In this document: positions 1-10,236 of the stretch, in pieces | Numbering within the stretch: the first letter of the stretch is position 1 | Layout: each line of letters opens with the position of its first letter | Origin: Streptomyces chryseus | Lineage (GTDB): Bacteria; Actinomycetota; Actinomycetes; Streptomycetales; Streptomycetaceae | DNA: 64,000 bases | Direction of reading: 5' to 3' | NCBI RefSeq assembly: GCF_014650755.1 | Contig: NZ_BMVO01000003.1 | Location: 372,001-436,000, forward strand | The notes under the pieces: model-generated | The model's database searches: none | The model's input: only the letters and a program-made list of their open reading frames with translations | What the model was told of the DNA's origin: nothing | Position numbers and translations under genes: made by a program

Positions 1-1
1 G

Positions 2-478
2 CTGCTCCCGGTGAACGCGGCCGCGAGACTCATCGCCATCACCTGGAACCCGTTCGAGGCGTTCTTCGAAGCGGTCTTCTGGCGTGAGGCGAAGAAGCCC
101 GGCAAGCCGTTCCACGGCGGCTGGAACAGCATGGCCGGCCACCTGGCCCGCGCCGTACTGCCTCGGACCAAGAACAGCACGGCCGTGCTGATGCAGGTCA
201 CCGACCGACGCCTCCAGCTCGCCTACGTGTCCCGCGCGCGCTCCTTCACGGGCGGGCCCGGTCCGGCCGAGGTGGGGTGGTCCACGGATCTTCGCAACGT
301 GACCTGGATCCGCGACCGGAGCGACGTGGCGGGTGGCAACCACGAGATCGGCTTCGTCGACGGTTCATGGTGCTCGGTCCACTTCGGTGGCCACGGCTGG
401 AGCCGCATGGCGTCGGCCTTCCCGCTCCGGCTGAGTCACCTCGAACCGGTTCCGGGCCCGGGCCGGGCCGTCAGGTGA
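2..478 (+). CDS. Conserved protein of unknown function, 5' end cut by the window
   Basis: The frame is open to the left edge, so the true start probably lies outside; the first start codon inside is a GTG at 11 with no visible ribosome-binding site. The visible part is about 155 residues, rich in Trp, Gly and Arg, with no signal peptide or long hydrophobic segment. Codon bias is typical of the rest of the window and a strong hairpin terminator follows the stop, both supporting a real gene. I do not recognise a domain. The C-terminal half (Trp-Ser-Thr-Asp to Gly-Gly-His-Gly) reads like a compact beta-rich domain, but no function can be assigned. Confidence 0.6.
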   Translation: MLPVNAAARLIAITWNPFEAFFEAVFWREAKKPGKPFHGGWNSMAGHLARAVLPRTKNSTAVLMQVTDRRLQLAYVSRARSFTGGPGPAEVGWSTDLRNVTWIRDRSDVAGGNHEIGFVDGSWCSVHFGGHGWSRMASAFPLRLSHLEPVPGPGRAVR

Positions 479-503
479 GAGGCCGCCGTAGGTGAGCCGC
501 CCA

Positions 504-536
504 GGAAGGCCCGGCAGGACGACTGCCGGGCCTTCC
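504..536 (+). terminator. Rho-independent-type hairpin
   Basis: A perfect stem built on AAGGCCCGGCAG (506-517) and its complement (523-534) around the loop GACGA, extended by two more pairs at each end. It lies 26 bases after the first gene's stop. As usual in Streptomyces there is no long U tract. Confidence 0.75.
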
Positions 537-712
537 GTCCTCGCGCCGCGGCCCCGTGTCAGCCGGACGCGCACGACGCGGCGACACCCGGTCCCGAACG
601 CGATCGGTGCGCCAGGGGTGGTGGGGATGCCGGGAATCGGGTAGATACGGTCGAGTAAACCAGCCGGTAATGCGACCGGCCGGGCCACGACTCGCGGCGA
701 GGTGAGCTCCTC

Positions 713-2653
713 ATGTCCGCACAACCGACCCAGCAGCCCAAGGTCTCCGAGCGCGAAGCACGGCAGGTCGCCGAGGCGGCGCGCGAGCAGGACTGGCGCA
801 AGCCCAGTTTCGCCAAGGAACTCTTCCTCGGCCGCCTGCGCATGGACCTCATCCACCCGCACCCCCTGCCTCCGCCCCAGGACGCGGCGCGCGGCGAGGC
901 GTTCCTCGCCAAGCTCCGGGACTTCTGCGAGACGAGGATCGACGGCGCGCGGATCGAGCGCGAGGCGAAGATCCCCGACGAGGTGATCAACGGGCTCAAG
1001 GAGCTCGGCGCGCTCGGCATGAAGATCGACATCAAGTACGGCGGCCTCGGCCTTACCCAGGTGTACTACAACAAGGCCCTGGCGCTCGTCGGCTCGGCGA
1101 GCCCCGCCATCGGCGCGCTCCTGTCGGCGCATCAGTCGATCGGCGTACCGCAGCCGCTCAAGATCTTCGGCACCCAGGAACAGCGGGACGCCTTCCTGCC
1201 GCGCCTGGCCCGCACGGACATCTCCGCCTTCCTCCTCACCGAGCCGGACGTGGGCTCCGACCCGGCCCGGCTCGCGACCACGGCGGTGCCGGACGGCGAC
1301 GCGTACGTCCTGGACGGCGTGAAGCTCTGGACGACGAACGGGGTGGTCGCCGACCTGCTGGTCGTCATGGCGCGCGTGCCGAAGTCCGAAGGGCACCGGG
1401 GCGGCATCACCGCCTTCGTGGTCGAGGCGGACGCGCCGGGCATCACCGTCGAGAACCGCAACGCGTTCATGGGCCTGCGCGGCCTGGAGAACGGGGTCAC
1501 CCGGTTCCACCAGGTACGCGTCCCCGCCGCGAACCGCATCGGCCCCGAGGGCGCCGGCCTCAAGATCGCCCTCACCACCCTCAACACCGGCCGCCTCTCC
1601 CTGCCCGCGATGTGCGTGGGCGCGGGCAAGTGGTGCCTGAAGATCGCCCGCGAGTGGTCGTCGGTGCGCGAGCAGTGGGGCAAGCCGGTCGCCCACCACG
1701 AGGCGGTGGGCGCGAAGATCTCCTTCATCGCCGCGACCACCTTCGCCCTCGAAGCGGTACTGGACCTCTCCTCGCAGATGGCCGACGAGGACCGCAACGA
1801 CATCCGCATCGAGGCCGCCCTCGCCAAGCTCTACGGCAGCGAGATGGCCTGCCTGATGGCCGACGAACTCGTCCAGATCCGCGGCGGCCGCGGCTTCGAG
1901 ACGGCGGACTCACTGGCCGCGCGGGGCGAACGGGCCGTTCCCGCCGAGCAGATCCTGCGCGACCTGCGCATCAACCGGATCTTCGAGGGCTCGACCGAGA
2001 TCATGCACCTGCTCATCGCGCGCGAGGCGGTCGACGCCCACCTGAAGGTCGCGGGCGACATCATCGACCCCGACAAGCCGCTCTCGGCGAAGGCGAAGGC
2101 GGGCGCCAACGCGGCGGGCTTCTACGCCAAGTGGCTCCCCAAGCTCGTCACCGGACCGGGGCAGCTGCCGCGCTCGTACGCCGAGTTCCACCCGGCCGGA
2201 CACCCCGACCTCTCGGTGCACCTGCGCTACGCGGAACGCACGGCGCGCAAGCTCGCCCGCTCCACCTTCTACGCGATGTCGCGCTGGCAGGGCCGCATGG
2301 AGACGAAACAGGGCTTCCTCGGCCGGATCGTCGACATCGGCGCGGAGCTCTTCGCGGTGAGCGCGGCGTGCGTACGCGCCGAACTCCTGCGCACGACCAC
2401 GGATCACGGACGCGAGGCGTACCAACTGGCCGACGCCTTCTGCCGCCAGTCCCGCATCCGGACGGAGGAACTCTTCAACCGCCTGTGGACCAACACCGAC
2501 GACCTCGACCGCAAGGTCGTCAAGGGCGTCCTGTCCGGTACGTACACCTGGCTGGAGGAGGGCATCGTCGACCCGAGCGGCGAGGGCCCCTGGATCGCGG
2601 AGGCCGCCCCCGGCCCCTCCGAACGGCAGAACGTCCACCGCCCGATCCGCTGA
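713..2653 (+). CDS. Acyl-CoA dehydrogenase family protein, long (VLCAD/ACAD9-like) form
   Basis: Predicted FAD-dependent acyl-CoA dehydrogenase, oxidising acyl-CoA to the trans-2-enoyl-CoA in fatty-acid breakdown. At 646 residues it is longer than the roughly 380 of short/medium-chain enzymes: after the core (about 75-460) there is a helical C-terminal extension (about 460-630), as in very-long-chain enzymes. FAD-binding landmarks are present: LLTEPDVGSDPARL, LWTTNG, GRGFE and RIFEGSTEIM, the last holding Glu425 at the position of the family's catalytic base. The ATG start at 713 follows GAGGTGAG with good spacing. The gene stands alone between terminators, so it is probably monocistronic. 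Substrate is unknown; membrane association would fit the long form but is inference. Confidence 0.9.
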   Translation: MSAQPTQQPKVSEREARQVAEAAREQDWRKPSFAKELFLGRLRMDLIHPHPLPPPQDAARGEAFLAKLRDFCETRIDGARIEREAKIPDEVINGLKELGALGMKIDIKYGGLGLTQVYYNKALALVGSASPAIGALLSAHQSIGVPQPLKIFGTQEQRDAFLPRLARTDISAFLLTEPDVGSDPARLATTAVPDGDAYVLDGVKLWTTNGVVADLLVVMARVPKSEGHRGGITAFVVEADAPGITVENRNAFMGLRGLENGVTRFHQVRVPAANRIGPEGAGLKIALTTLNTGRLSLPAMCVGAGKWCLKIAREWSSVREQWGKPVAHHEAVGAKISFIAATTFALEAVLDLSSQMADEDRNDIRIEAALAKLYGSEMACLMADELVQIRGGRGFETADSLAARGERAVPAEQILRDLRINRIFEGSTEIMHLLIAREAVDAHLKVAGDIIDPDKPLSAKAKAGANAAGFYAKWLPKLVTGPGQLPRSYAEFHPAGHPDLSVHLRYAERTARKLARSTFYAMSRWQGRMETKQGFLGRIVDIGAELFAVSAACVRAELLRTTTDHGREAYQLADAFCRQSRIRTEELFNRLWTNTDDLDRKVVKGVLSGTYTWLEEGIVDPSGEGPWIAEAAPGPSERQNVHRPIR

Positions 2654-2658
2654 CGCAC

Positions 2659-2693
2659 GGAGCGCGCCCGGCGCCCGGTGCCGGGCGCGCTCC
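2659..2693 (+). terminator. Hairpin terminator after the acyl-CoA dehydrogenase
   Basis: A perfect 14-bp GC stem, GGAGCGCGCCCGGC (2659-2672) with its complement (2680-2693), loop GCCCGGT, starting six bases after the stop codon. Confidence 0.8.
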
Positions 2694-2773
2694 ACACCGC
2701 GTGTCCCCCCTAAGTGTCCAAAGGGCGGAACGGACCGGGGTGCGCGGGTGCGCGCGCGGCAGGATGGGGTTTC

Positions 2774-4012
2774 GTGACCGTCGTAGACATTCCCGGCTCC
2801 AAGTCCGTGACCGCCCGCGCCCTCTTCCTCGCCGCCGCGGCCGCCGGAACCACCACCCTGCTGCGCCCCCTGCGCTCGGACGACACCGAGGGCTTCGCCG
2901 AGGGGCTCGGCCGCCTCGGGTACCGCCTGGAGCGCGAGGCCGGGGCCTGGCGCGTCGAGGGGCGCCCGCAGGGCCCGGCCGCAAGCGAGGCCGACGTCCA
3001 CTGCCGCGACGGCGCCACCACCGCCCGCTTCCTGCCCACGCTCGCCGCGGCCGGCGCGTCCGGTACGTACCGCTTCGACGCCTCACCGCAGATGCGCCGC
3101 CGCCCGCTCGCCCCGCTCACCGACGCCCTGCGCTCACTCGGCGTCGACCTGAGCCACGAGGAGGCCGAGGGCCACCACCCGCTGCGCATCGCCGCGGCCG
3201 GCGTCAAGGGCGGCGACGTCACCCTCGACGCGGGCGAGTCGTCGCAGTACCTGACCGCGCTCCTGATGCTCGGCCCGCTCACCGCCGAGGGCCTGCGCAT
3301 CACCGTCACCGACCTCGTCTCGGCGCCGTACGTCGAGATCACCCTCGCGATGATGCGCGCCTTCGGGGCCGAAGTGACGCGCGAGGGAAGCACGTTCACC
3401 GTCCCGCCCGGCGGTTACCGGGCGACGACGTACGCCGTCGAGCCCGACGCCTCCACCGCGAGCTACTTCTTCGCGGCGGCGGCGATCTCGCCCGGCCGCG
3501 AGGTCACGGTCGCCGGGCTCGGCGCCGGCGCGCTCCAGGGCGACCTGCGGTTCGTCGACGTACTGGAGCGGATGGGCGCGCGGGTGCGGGTCACCGCCGA
3601 CAGCACGACCGTCCGGGGCACCGGCACCCTGCGCGGCCTCACGGTCAACATGCGCGACATCTCCGACACCATGCCGACGCTGGCGGCCGTCGCGCCGTAC
3701 GCCGCCGGACCGGTCCGCATCGAGGACGTCGCCAACACGCGCGTCAAGGAGTGCGACCGGCTGGAGGGGTGCGCGCAGAACCTGCGCCGGATGGGCATCA
3801 CGGTCGCCACCGGCCCGGACTGGATCGAGATCCGGCCGGGCACGCCCCGCCCCGCCGAGATCGCCACCCACGGCGACCACCGCATGGCGATGTCCTTCGC
3901 CGTCACCTCACTGCGCACCGCCCCCGGCGTCACCTTCGACGACCCCGGCTGTGTACGGAAGACCTTCCCGGCCTTCCACGAGGCGTTCGCGGCACTTCAG
4001 CGCGCCTGGTGA
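2774..4012 (+). CDS. aroA: 3-phosphoshikimate 1-carboxyvinyltransferase (EPSP synthase)
   Basis: Transfers enolpyruvate from PEP to shikimate-3-phosphate in the shikimate pathway, cytoplasmic. The 412-residue length is right. Family motifs are in order: PGSKSVTAR with Lys10 (E. coli Lys22), QMRRRPLAPL, SSQYLTALLM, Asp298 (Asp313), KECDR with Glu326 (Glu341), HGDHRMAM (366-373) and DPGCVRKTFP with Lys396 (Lys411). The GTG at 2774 starts directly before the first beta strand; the longer upstream frame has an Arg/Gly-rich leader unlike the family. The PEP loop, NAGTAMR in E. coli, reads DGATTAR (79-85), putting Ala at the Gly96 position as in glyphosate-insensitive CP4 EPSPS. Streptomycetes often hold more than one aroA, so this may be the housekeeping gene or a paralogue. 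Confidence 0.88.
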   Translation: MTVVDIPGSKSVTARALFLAAAAAGTTTLLRPLRSDDTEGFAEGLGRLGYRLEREAGAWRVEGRPQGPAASEADVHCRDGATTARFLPTLAAAGASGTYRFDASPQMRRRPLAPLTDALRSLGVDLSHEEAEGHHPLRIAAAGVKGGDVTLDAGESSQYLTALLMLGPLTAEGLRITVTDLVSAPYVEITLAMMRAFGAEVTREGSTFTVPPGGYRATTYAVEPDASTASYFFAAAAISPGREVTVAGLGAGALQGDLRFVDVLERMGARVRVTADSTTVRGTGTLRGLTVNMRDISDTMPTLAAVAPYAAGPVRIEDVANTRVKECDRLEGCAQNLRRMGITVATGPDWIEIRPGTPRPAEIATHGDHRMAMSFAVTSLRTAPGVTFDDPGCVRKTFPAFHEAFAALQRAW

Positions 4013-4020
4013 ACCACGGT

Positions 4021-4051
4021 GGTCCGCGGCCCGCTTCGGGGGCCGCGGACC
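4021..4051. terminator. Bidirectional hairpin between converging genes
   Basis: GGTCCGCGGCC (4021-4031) pairs perfectly with GGCCGCGGACC (4041-4051) across a 9-base loop. It sits between aroA on the plus strand and the DUF664 remnant on the minus strand. Confidence 0.8.
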
Positions 4052-4056
4052 AGGCG

Positions 4057-4403
4057 TCACACGCCCGTGCTCCCGTCGATCGCCTCGCGGAGGAGGTCGG
4101 CGTGGCCGTTGTGGCGGGCGTACTCGTGGATCATGTGCAGCATCACCACCCGCAGCGACACGTCCTGGCCCGTCCTCGCCCACACGCCCGTCACGTCCAG
4201 CGACTCGGCCTCGCGCTCGACGCGCCGCGCGTGCTCGACCTCCGCAGCGACAGCGTCGACGGCGGCACCGCCTGCTTGCGCAGGTCCTCGTCGCTCAGCC
4301 CCTCGCACTTCATGGCGAGCGTCGCGCGGTGGAAGTCCAGCAGGGAGCGCAGCGTCTCGCGTTCACCGGCGACGACGAACGGGTCGGGGCGCTCCGTGCT
4401 CAA
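4057..4403 (-). pseudogene. Broken DinB/DUF664-family gene (internal deletion plus frame change)
   Basis: Two halves of one DinB-like (DUF664) protein are read in different frames. The first, from a TTG at 4403 behind GAAGGAG, gives the typical N-terminus ([20 protein letters not shown], then EGLSDEDL and AVPPSTLSL). The second ends at 4057 with [18 protein letters not shown], the family's metal-site helix. The frame changes around 4245-4265, and the family's middle section, which carries the first His, is missing, so roughly 50 residues are deleted. Family proteins are usually about 160-180 residues; only about 115 codons remain. Such proteins resemble bacillithiol/mycothiol-dependent DinB enzymes, but this copy should be inactive. 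Confidence 0.8.
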
Positions 4404-4520
4404 GGCATGCTCCTTCTCGTACGGGCCGACGGCCGGCGGGGGCGGTGCCTGTGGCGCGAGCCGCACCCATGCACCACAATCGTGCACTCACCCACGCGTC
4501 AACAGAACCAGGGGTCACGC

Positions 4521-5297
4521 ATGTTCGGGGCGGCACGGCACAGCAGGCGCGGGCGCGGCACGGCCCTCGTGATGGGCGGCGTCCTGTTCGCCGGCGCGGC
4601 CGCGTGCGGCGGCGGTGACGGCGGGGACGGCGGCGGGGACGACAAGAAGCCCCACGGCGGGCCGAAGGCGCCCGCGAGCGCCGCCGGGCCCAGGGCTCTC
4701 ACCGAGGCGCAGCTCACCGCCGCCGCCTTCACCGACGGCGAGACGGTCGGCAAGTACACCGCCTCCGAGTTCACCCTCGGCGCGCCGCACAGCGACGACT
4801 ACACCGCCGACCCCGCCGTCTGCCAGCCCCTCGTCAGCCTCGCCGCCGACGTCACCGACCACGACATGAGGAGCGAGGTCAACCGCCGGGTCGACGTCGC
4901 GGGCGAGATGCTCGGCCTCAGCGTCGTCGTCCAGCTCCGCTCGTACGGCGGCGGCGACGCGGCCCGCGTCATGAAGGCCCTCGACAAGGCCGGCAGGAAG
5001 TGCGCCGACGGCTTCACCGAGGTGCGGTCCGTCGCCAAGGGCAAGTACCTGAAGGTCGAGCCCGTCCGGGCACCCGAGTTCGGGGCGGGCGCGGACGAGG
5101 TCAGGGCGTACCACTTCACGATTCTCGACGTGAAGGGCAAGCTCAGGCTGCACGACTACCTCACGGTCGTACGGTCCGGCTCGACCACGCTCTCCTTCCG
5201 CGCGGACCTCCTCGGCACCAAGGACATCGGCGGCGTGCCCGAGTCGGTCACCGACGCCCAGTGGGAGAAGTTCCGCTCGGTCGTCGCACCCGGGTGA
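4521..5297 (+). CDS. Secreted lipoprotein of unknown function
   Basis: A 258-residue predicted lipoprotein. It has an Arg-rich n-region, a hydrophobic core and a lipobox ending at Cys29 (AGAAAC), then a Gly/Asp/Lys-rich flexible tether (30-55) and a compact mixed domain to the C-terminus with two or more Cys. After lipidation it should sit on the outer face of the membrane. The start was set at the ATG at 4521, because the longer open frame upstream lies in the promoter region and on the opposite strand of the DUF664 remnant. It precedes dxr by about 105 bases on the same strand. I recognise no enzyme motif; a sensor-like or cell-wall role would be guesswork. Confidence 0.75.
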   Translation: MFGAARHSRRGRGTALVMGGVLFAGAAACGGGDGGDGGGDDKKPHGGPKAPASAAGPRALTEAQLTAAAFTDGETVGKYTASEFTLGAPHSDDYTADPAVCQPLVSLAADVTDHDMRSEVNRRVDVAGEMLGLSVVVQLRSYGGGDAARVMKALDKAGRKCADGFTEVRSVAKGKYLKVEPVRAPEFGAGADEVRAYHFTILDVKGKLRLHDYLTVVRSGSTTLSFRADLLGTKDIGGVPESVTDAQWEKFRSVVAPG

Positions 5298-5403
5298 TCC
5301 GCGAGCCGGGACGTTTCCGCGACCGCCCCGACCGGCACGACGGCACCGCGGCGAGAGGGACTCGCTGTCCACCCAGTGAGCAGTTGCGGCAACAATGGGG
5401 GGC

Positions 5404-6657
5404 ATGAGCGACAGCCCAGCCCCCCTCGCCGACCCGCACATCGCCTTCGACCCCTCCGAAGGCCGCCGGGACATCGTCGTCCTCGGCTCCACCGGGTCCA
5501 TCGGAACCCAGGCCATCGACCTGGTACTCCGCCACCCCGACCGCTTCCGCGTCACCGCGCTCTCCGCGGCCGGCGGGCGGGTCGCCCTGCTCGCCGAGCA
5601 GGCGCGCAAGCTGCGGGTCCGTACCGTCGCGGTCGCCCGCGAGGACGCCGTGCCCGCCCTGCGCGAGGCGCTGGCGGCCCAGTACGGCACCGGGGAGCCC
5701 CTCCCCGAGATCCTGGCCGGGCCCGACGCCGCCACGCAGGTCGCCGCTTCCCCGTGCCACACCGTGCTCAACGGCATCACGGGCTCCATCGGGCTCGCCC
5801 CGACCCTCGCCGCCCTCGAAGCGGGCCGCACGCTCGCGCTCGCGAACAAGGAGTCGCTGATCGTCGGCGGCCCGCTCGTGAAGGCCCTCGCCAAGCCGGG
5901 ACAGATCATCCCGGTCGACTCCGAGCACGCCGCGCTCTTCCAGGCCCTCGCCGGTGGCACCCGCTCCGACGTGCGCAAGCTCGTCGTCACCGCCTCCGGC
6001 GGCCCTTTCCGGGGCCGTACGAAGGCCGAGCTGGCCGGTGTCACCCGACAGGACGCACTCGCGCACCCCACCTGGGCGATGGGCCCGGTGATCACCGTGA
6101 ACTCGGCCACCCTGGTCAACAAGGGTCTGGAAGTCATCGAGGCGCACCTCCTCTACGACATCCCCTTCGACCGTATCGAGGTCGTCGTCCACCCCCAGTC
6201 GTACGTTCACTCGATGGTGGAGTTCACCGACGGCTCGACGCTCGCCCAGGCGACGCCGCCCGACATGCGCGGCCCGATCGCCATCGGCATCGGCTGGCCG
6301 GAGCGCGTCCCGGACGCCGCCCCGGCCTTCGACTGGTCGAAGGCGTCGACGTGGGAGTTCTTCCCGCTCGACAACGACGCGTTCCCCTCCGTGGGACTCG
6401 CCCGTCACGTCGGTACGCTCGCGGGCACGGCCCCGGCGGTGTTCAATGCCGCGAACGAGGAGTGCGTCGACGCGTTTCTCGCGGGACGGCTGCCGTTCAC
6501 CGGAATCGTGGATACGGTCGCGGAAGTAGTGGCCGAGCACGGCACCCCTCGTTCGGGAACCTCGCTCACGGTCGCGGACGTCCTGGAAGCCGAGACCTGG
6601 GCACGAGCCCGGGCCCGTGAAATCGCAGCACAGGCAACAGCGGAGGCTCGCGCATGA
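5404..6657 (+). CDS. dxr: 1-deoxy-D-xylulose 5-phosphate reductoisomerase
   Basis: Catalyses the committed step of the MEP isoprenoid pathway, DXP to MEP, with NADPH and a divalent metal, in the cytoplasm. Motifs in order: GSTGSIG (28-34, NADPH), [21 protein letters not shown] with metal ligands Asp172 and Glu174, [29 protein letters not shown] and [12 protein letters not shown]. Length of 417 residues is slightly above the usual 390-400 because of a short N-terminal extension. ATG at 5404 follows a G-rich SD; an in-frame ATG at 5395 is a weaker alternative. The stop overlaps the next gene in ATGA, so the two are translationally coupled. Confidence 0.96.
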   Translation: MSDSPAPLADPHIAFDPSEGRRDIVVLGSTGSIGTQAIDLVLRHPDRFRVTALSAAGGRVALLAEQARKLRVRTVAVAREDAVPALREALAAQYGTGEPLPEILAGPDAATQVAASPCHTVLNGITGSIGLAPTLAALEAGRTLALANKESLIVGGPLVKALAKPGQIIPVDSEHAALFQALAGGTRSDVRKLVVTASGGPFRGRTKAELAGVTRQDALAHPTWAMGPVITVNSATLVNKGLEVIEAHLLYDIPFDRIEVVVHPQSYVHSMVEFTDGSTLAQATPPDMRGPIAIGIGWPERVPDAAPAFDWSKASTWEFFPLDNDAFPSVGLARHVGTLAGTAPAVFNAANEECVDAFLAGRLPFTGIVDTVAEVVAEHGTPRSGTSLTVADVLEAETWARARAREIAAQATAEARA

Positions 6658-7955
6658 CGACGATCCTGTTGACGGTCCTCGGGATAGTCATCTTCTTCGC
6701 CGGGCTGCTGATCTCCATCGCCTGGCACGAACTCGGTCACCTCTCGACCGCCAAGCTGTTCGGCGTCCGCGTGCCGCAGTACATGGTCGGCTTCGGCCCG
6801 ACCCTCTGGTCGCGGCACAAGGGCGAGACGGAGTACGGCGTCAAGGCGATCCCGCTCGGCGGCTACATCCGCATGATCGGGATGTTCCCGCCCGGACCGG
6901 ACGGGAAGATCGAGGCCAGGTCCACGTCCCCGTGGCGCGGCATGATCGAGGACGCCCGTTCGGCGGCGTACGAGGAGCTCCGGCCGGGCGACGAGACCCG
7001 CCTGTTCTACACGCGCAAGCCGTGGAAGCGCGTGATCGTGATGTTCGCCGGCCCCTTCATGAACCTGATCCTGGCCGTGGCGATCTTCCTCGGCGTCTTC
7101 ATGACGATCGGCCTGAACCAGCAGACGACCACCGTCGACACCGTCGTCCCCTGTGTCGTCGCGCAGAGCGAGAACCGCGACTGCCGCAAGGGCGACCCGG
7201 CGTCGCCCGCCAAGGCGGCGGGGCTGGAGAAGGGCGACAAAATCGTCGCCTTCAACGGCCGGCCGGTCGAGGACTGGACCGCCCTCTCGGACCGCATCCG
7301 CGACACCGTCGGCCCGGCCACGATCACCGTCGAGCGCGACGGCGCCGAGAAGGTCCTCAAGGCGAACCTGATCGCCAACAAGGTGGCCAAGAAGGACGCC
7401 CAGGGCCAGCCCATCGCCGACCAGTACGTCACGGCGGGCTATCTGGGCTTCGGCCCCGGCTCGGCCGTCACCCCGCTGTCCTTCACCGACTCGCTGGACC
7501 GCATGGGCGTCATGATCGAGTCCGGTGTGGACTCGCTCATCGACCTGCCGTCCAAGGTCCCGGACCTGTGGAACGCGACGTTCAACGGCGAGGAGCGCAA
7601 GGCGGACTCCCCGATGGGCGTGGTCGGCGCGGCGCGCGTGGGCGGCGAGATCCTCGGGCTCGGACTGCCGATGGAGAACACCGTCGGGATGATGCTGTTC
7701 CTGATCGCCGGCTTCAACCTCTCCCTCTTCCTCTTCAACATGCTGCCGCTCCTGCCGCTCGACGGCGGGCACATCGCGGGTGCCTTGTGGGAGTCGCTGC
7801 GGCGCAATGTGGCGAAGGTCTTCAGGCGGCCCGACCCGGGCCCCTTCGACGTGGCCAAGCTGATGCCTGTGGCGTACGTGGTCGCCGGGATCTTCATCTG
7901 CTTCACCGCGCTCGTACTGGTGGCCGATGTGGTCAATCCGGTACGAATCTCCTGA
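6654..7955 (+). CDS. rseP: Site-2 (M50, RseP/RasP-type) intramembrane metalloprotease
   Basis: A 433-residue intramembrane zinc protease. The first membrane helix carries HELGH (25-29), the zinc and catalytic motif. A PDZ-type domain follows (about 165-250) containing an actinobacterial Cys pair, and the late [10 protein letters not shown] segment holds the third zinc ligand, Asp370, within a hydrophobic hairpin; a final helix closes the protein. Family members cut anti-sigma factors or signal-peptide remnants within the membrane after a first cleavage. Overlap of the dxr stop with its start (ATGA) and the nearby ispG give the widespread dxr-rseP-ispG order. The specific substrate cannot be told from the sequence. 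Confidence 0.92.
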   Translation: MTTILLTVLGIVIFFAGLLISIAWHELGHLSTAKLFGVRVPQYMVGFGPTLWSRHKGETEYGVKAIPLGGYIRMIGMFPPGPDGKIEARSTSPWRGMIEDARSAAYEELRPGDETRLFYTRKPWKRVIVMFAGPFMNLILAVAIFLGVFMTIGLNQQTTTVDTVVPCVVAQSENRDCRKGDPASPAKAAGLEKGDKIVAFNGRPVEDWTALSDRIRDTVGPATITVERDGAEKVLKANLIANKVAKKDAQGQPIADQYVTAGYLGFGPGSAVTPLSFTDSLDRMGVMIESGVDSLIDLPSKVPDLWNATFNGEERKADSPMGVVGAARVGGEILGLGLPMENTVGMMLFLIAGFNLSLFLFNMLPLLPLDGGHIAGALWESLRRNVAKVFRRPDPGPFDVAKLMPVAYVVAGIFICFTALVLVADVVNPVRIS

Positions 7956-8062
7956 CCGGACGTAGTGACGTGGTGTGCTCCGGGCTTTCGCGGTGACGTA
8001 ACCTCGGAGTCCGGAGCCCGCCGATCTCGGGACCTTGATCCACACTTGGGGTTGCACAGCAG

Positions 8063-9220
<1,158 letters not shown>

Positions 9221-9256
9221 CCGCCCCCGACGACCCGCACCAAACGAAGCGCCACA

Positions 9257-9292
9257 GAAACGGAGCCCTGCCCCCCGGCAGGGCTCCGTTTC
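9257..9292 (+). terminator. Hairpin terminator after ispG
   Basis: A 16-bp perfect stem (GAAACGGAGCCCTGCC, 9257-9272, with its complement 9277-9292) and a CCCC loop. One of the clearest terminators in the window; it closes the MEP-gene block. Confidence 0.88.
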
Positions 9293-9364
9293 CGTAGGGC
9301 GGCGGCTGCCGGGAGCGCCCGGTAGAGTGCGGAGATCAGAAGACCGTACGGTGAGGCCCCTCAC

Positions 9365-10210
9365 GTGTTGACTCAGACCACTACCCGGGTCCTCGACCCC
9401 GGCGAACTCGGCGCGGCGCTCGCGATCCTCGAGAGCGAGCCCGTCGCCAACGCCTTCGTGACCTCGCGCGTCCAGGCGGCGGGACTCGACCCGTGGCGCC
9501 TCGGCGGCGAGATGTGGGGCTGGTACGCGGACGGCCGCCTGCGTTCCCTGTGCTACTCCGGTGCCAACCTCGTTCCGATCTGCGCCACCCCCGAAGCCGT
9601 ACGCGCCTTCGCCGACCGTGCCCGCAGGGCCGGCCGCCGCTGCTCCTCGATCGTCGGCCCCGCCGAGACCACGCGGCAGCTGTGGCGGCTGCTCGAACCC
9701 AGCTGGGGCCCGGCCCGCGACGTACGCCCGCACCAGCCGCTCATGGTCACCGAGCAGCCCTCGCCCGACGTCCGGCCCGACCCGCGCGTGCTGCGCATCA
9801 GCAAGGCCGAGATGGAGGTGATCATGCCGGCGTGTGTGTCGATGTTCACCGAGGAGGTCGGCGTGTCACCGCTCGCCGGCGACGGCGGCCTGCTCTACCA
9901 GGCGCGCGTCGCCGAACTCGTGGCGGCCGGGCGGTCGTTCGCCCGTATCGACGACGGCAAGGTCGTCTTCAAGGCCGAGATCGGCGCCGCCACCTCGCAG
10001 GCGTGCCAGATCCAGGGCGTCTGGGTGGCCCCCGAGTTCCGGGGCCAGGGCCTGTCCGAGACCGGCATGGCGGCCGTCCTGCGCTACGCGCTGGCCGACA
10101 TCGCGCCCGTCGTCAGCCTGTACGTGAACGACTTCAACACGGCGGCCCGCGCGGCCTACCGGCGGGTCGGCTTCCGCGAGGTCGGCGCGTTCATGAGCGT
10201 GTTGTTCTGA
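9365..10210 (+). CDS. GNAT-family acetyltransferase with N-terminal DUF4081-like domain
   Basis: 281 residues. The C-terminal half (about 150-281) is a GNAT fold: VAPEFRGQGLS is the acetyl-CoA pyrophosphate loop, and YVNDFNTAARAAYRRVGF is the usual beta5/alpha4 element. The N-terminal 130 residues match the DUF4081 extension seen in actinobacterial GNATs near ispG. The start is GTG at 9365 (an adjacent TTG at 9368 is possible) behind GGTGAGG. Predicted to acetylate a small molecule or protein in the cytoplasm; the acceptor is unknown. It lies 26 bases before a second GNAT gene, so the two are probably co-transcribed. Confidence 0.85.
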   Translation: MLTQTTTRVLDPGELGAALAILESEPVANAFVTSRVQAAGLDPWRLGGEMWGWYADGRLRSLCYSGANLVPICATPEAVRAFADRARRAGRRCSSIVGPAETTRQLWRLLEPSWGPARDVRPHQPLMVTEQPSPDVRPDPRVLRISKAEMEVIMPACVSMFTEEVGVSPLAGDGGLLYQARVAELVAAGRSFARIDDGKVVFKAEIGAATSQACQIQGVWVAPEFRGQGLSETGMAAVLRYALADIAPVVSLYVNDFNTAARAAYRRVGFREVGAFMSVLF

Positions 10211-10236
10211 CCTCGCCGCGAAGTAGGGTGCGCTTC

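Noticed and set aside
365..1699. Long minus-strand open frame of 444 codons
   Set aside because: Lies opposite the 5' part of the acyl-CoA dehydrogenase, has no ribosome-binding site, and its Arg/Gly/Ala/Val composition is typical of shadow frames in high-GC DNA.
1612..4572. Open frame of 986 codons on the plus strand
   Set aside because: Runs in the wrong frame through the dehydrogenase, aroA and the terminator; the product is Arg/Pro/Gly-rich low complexity.
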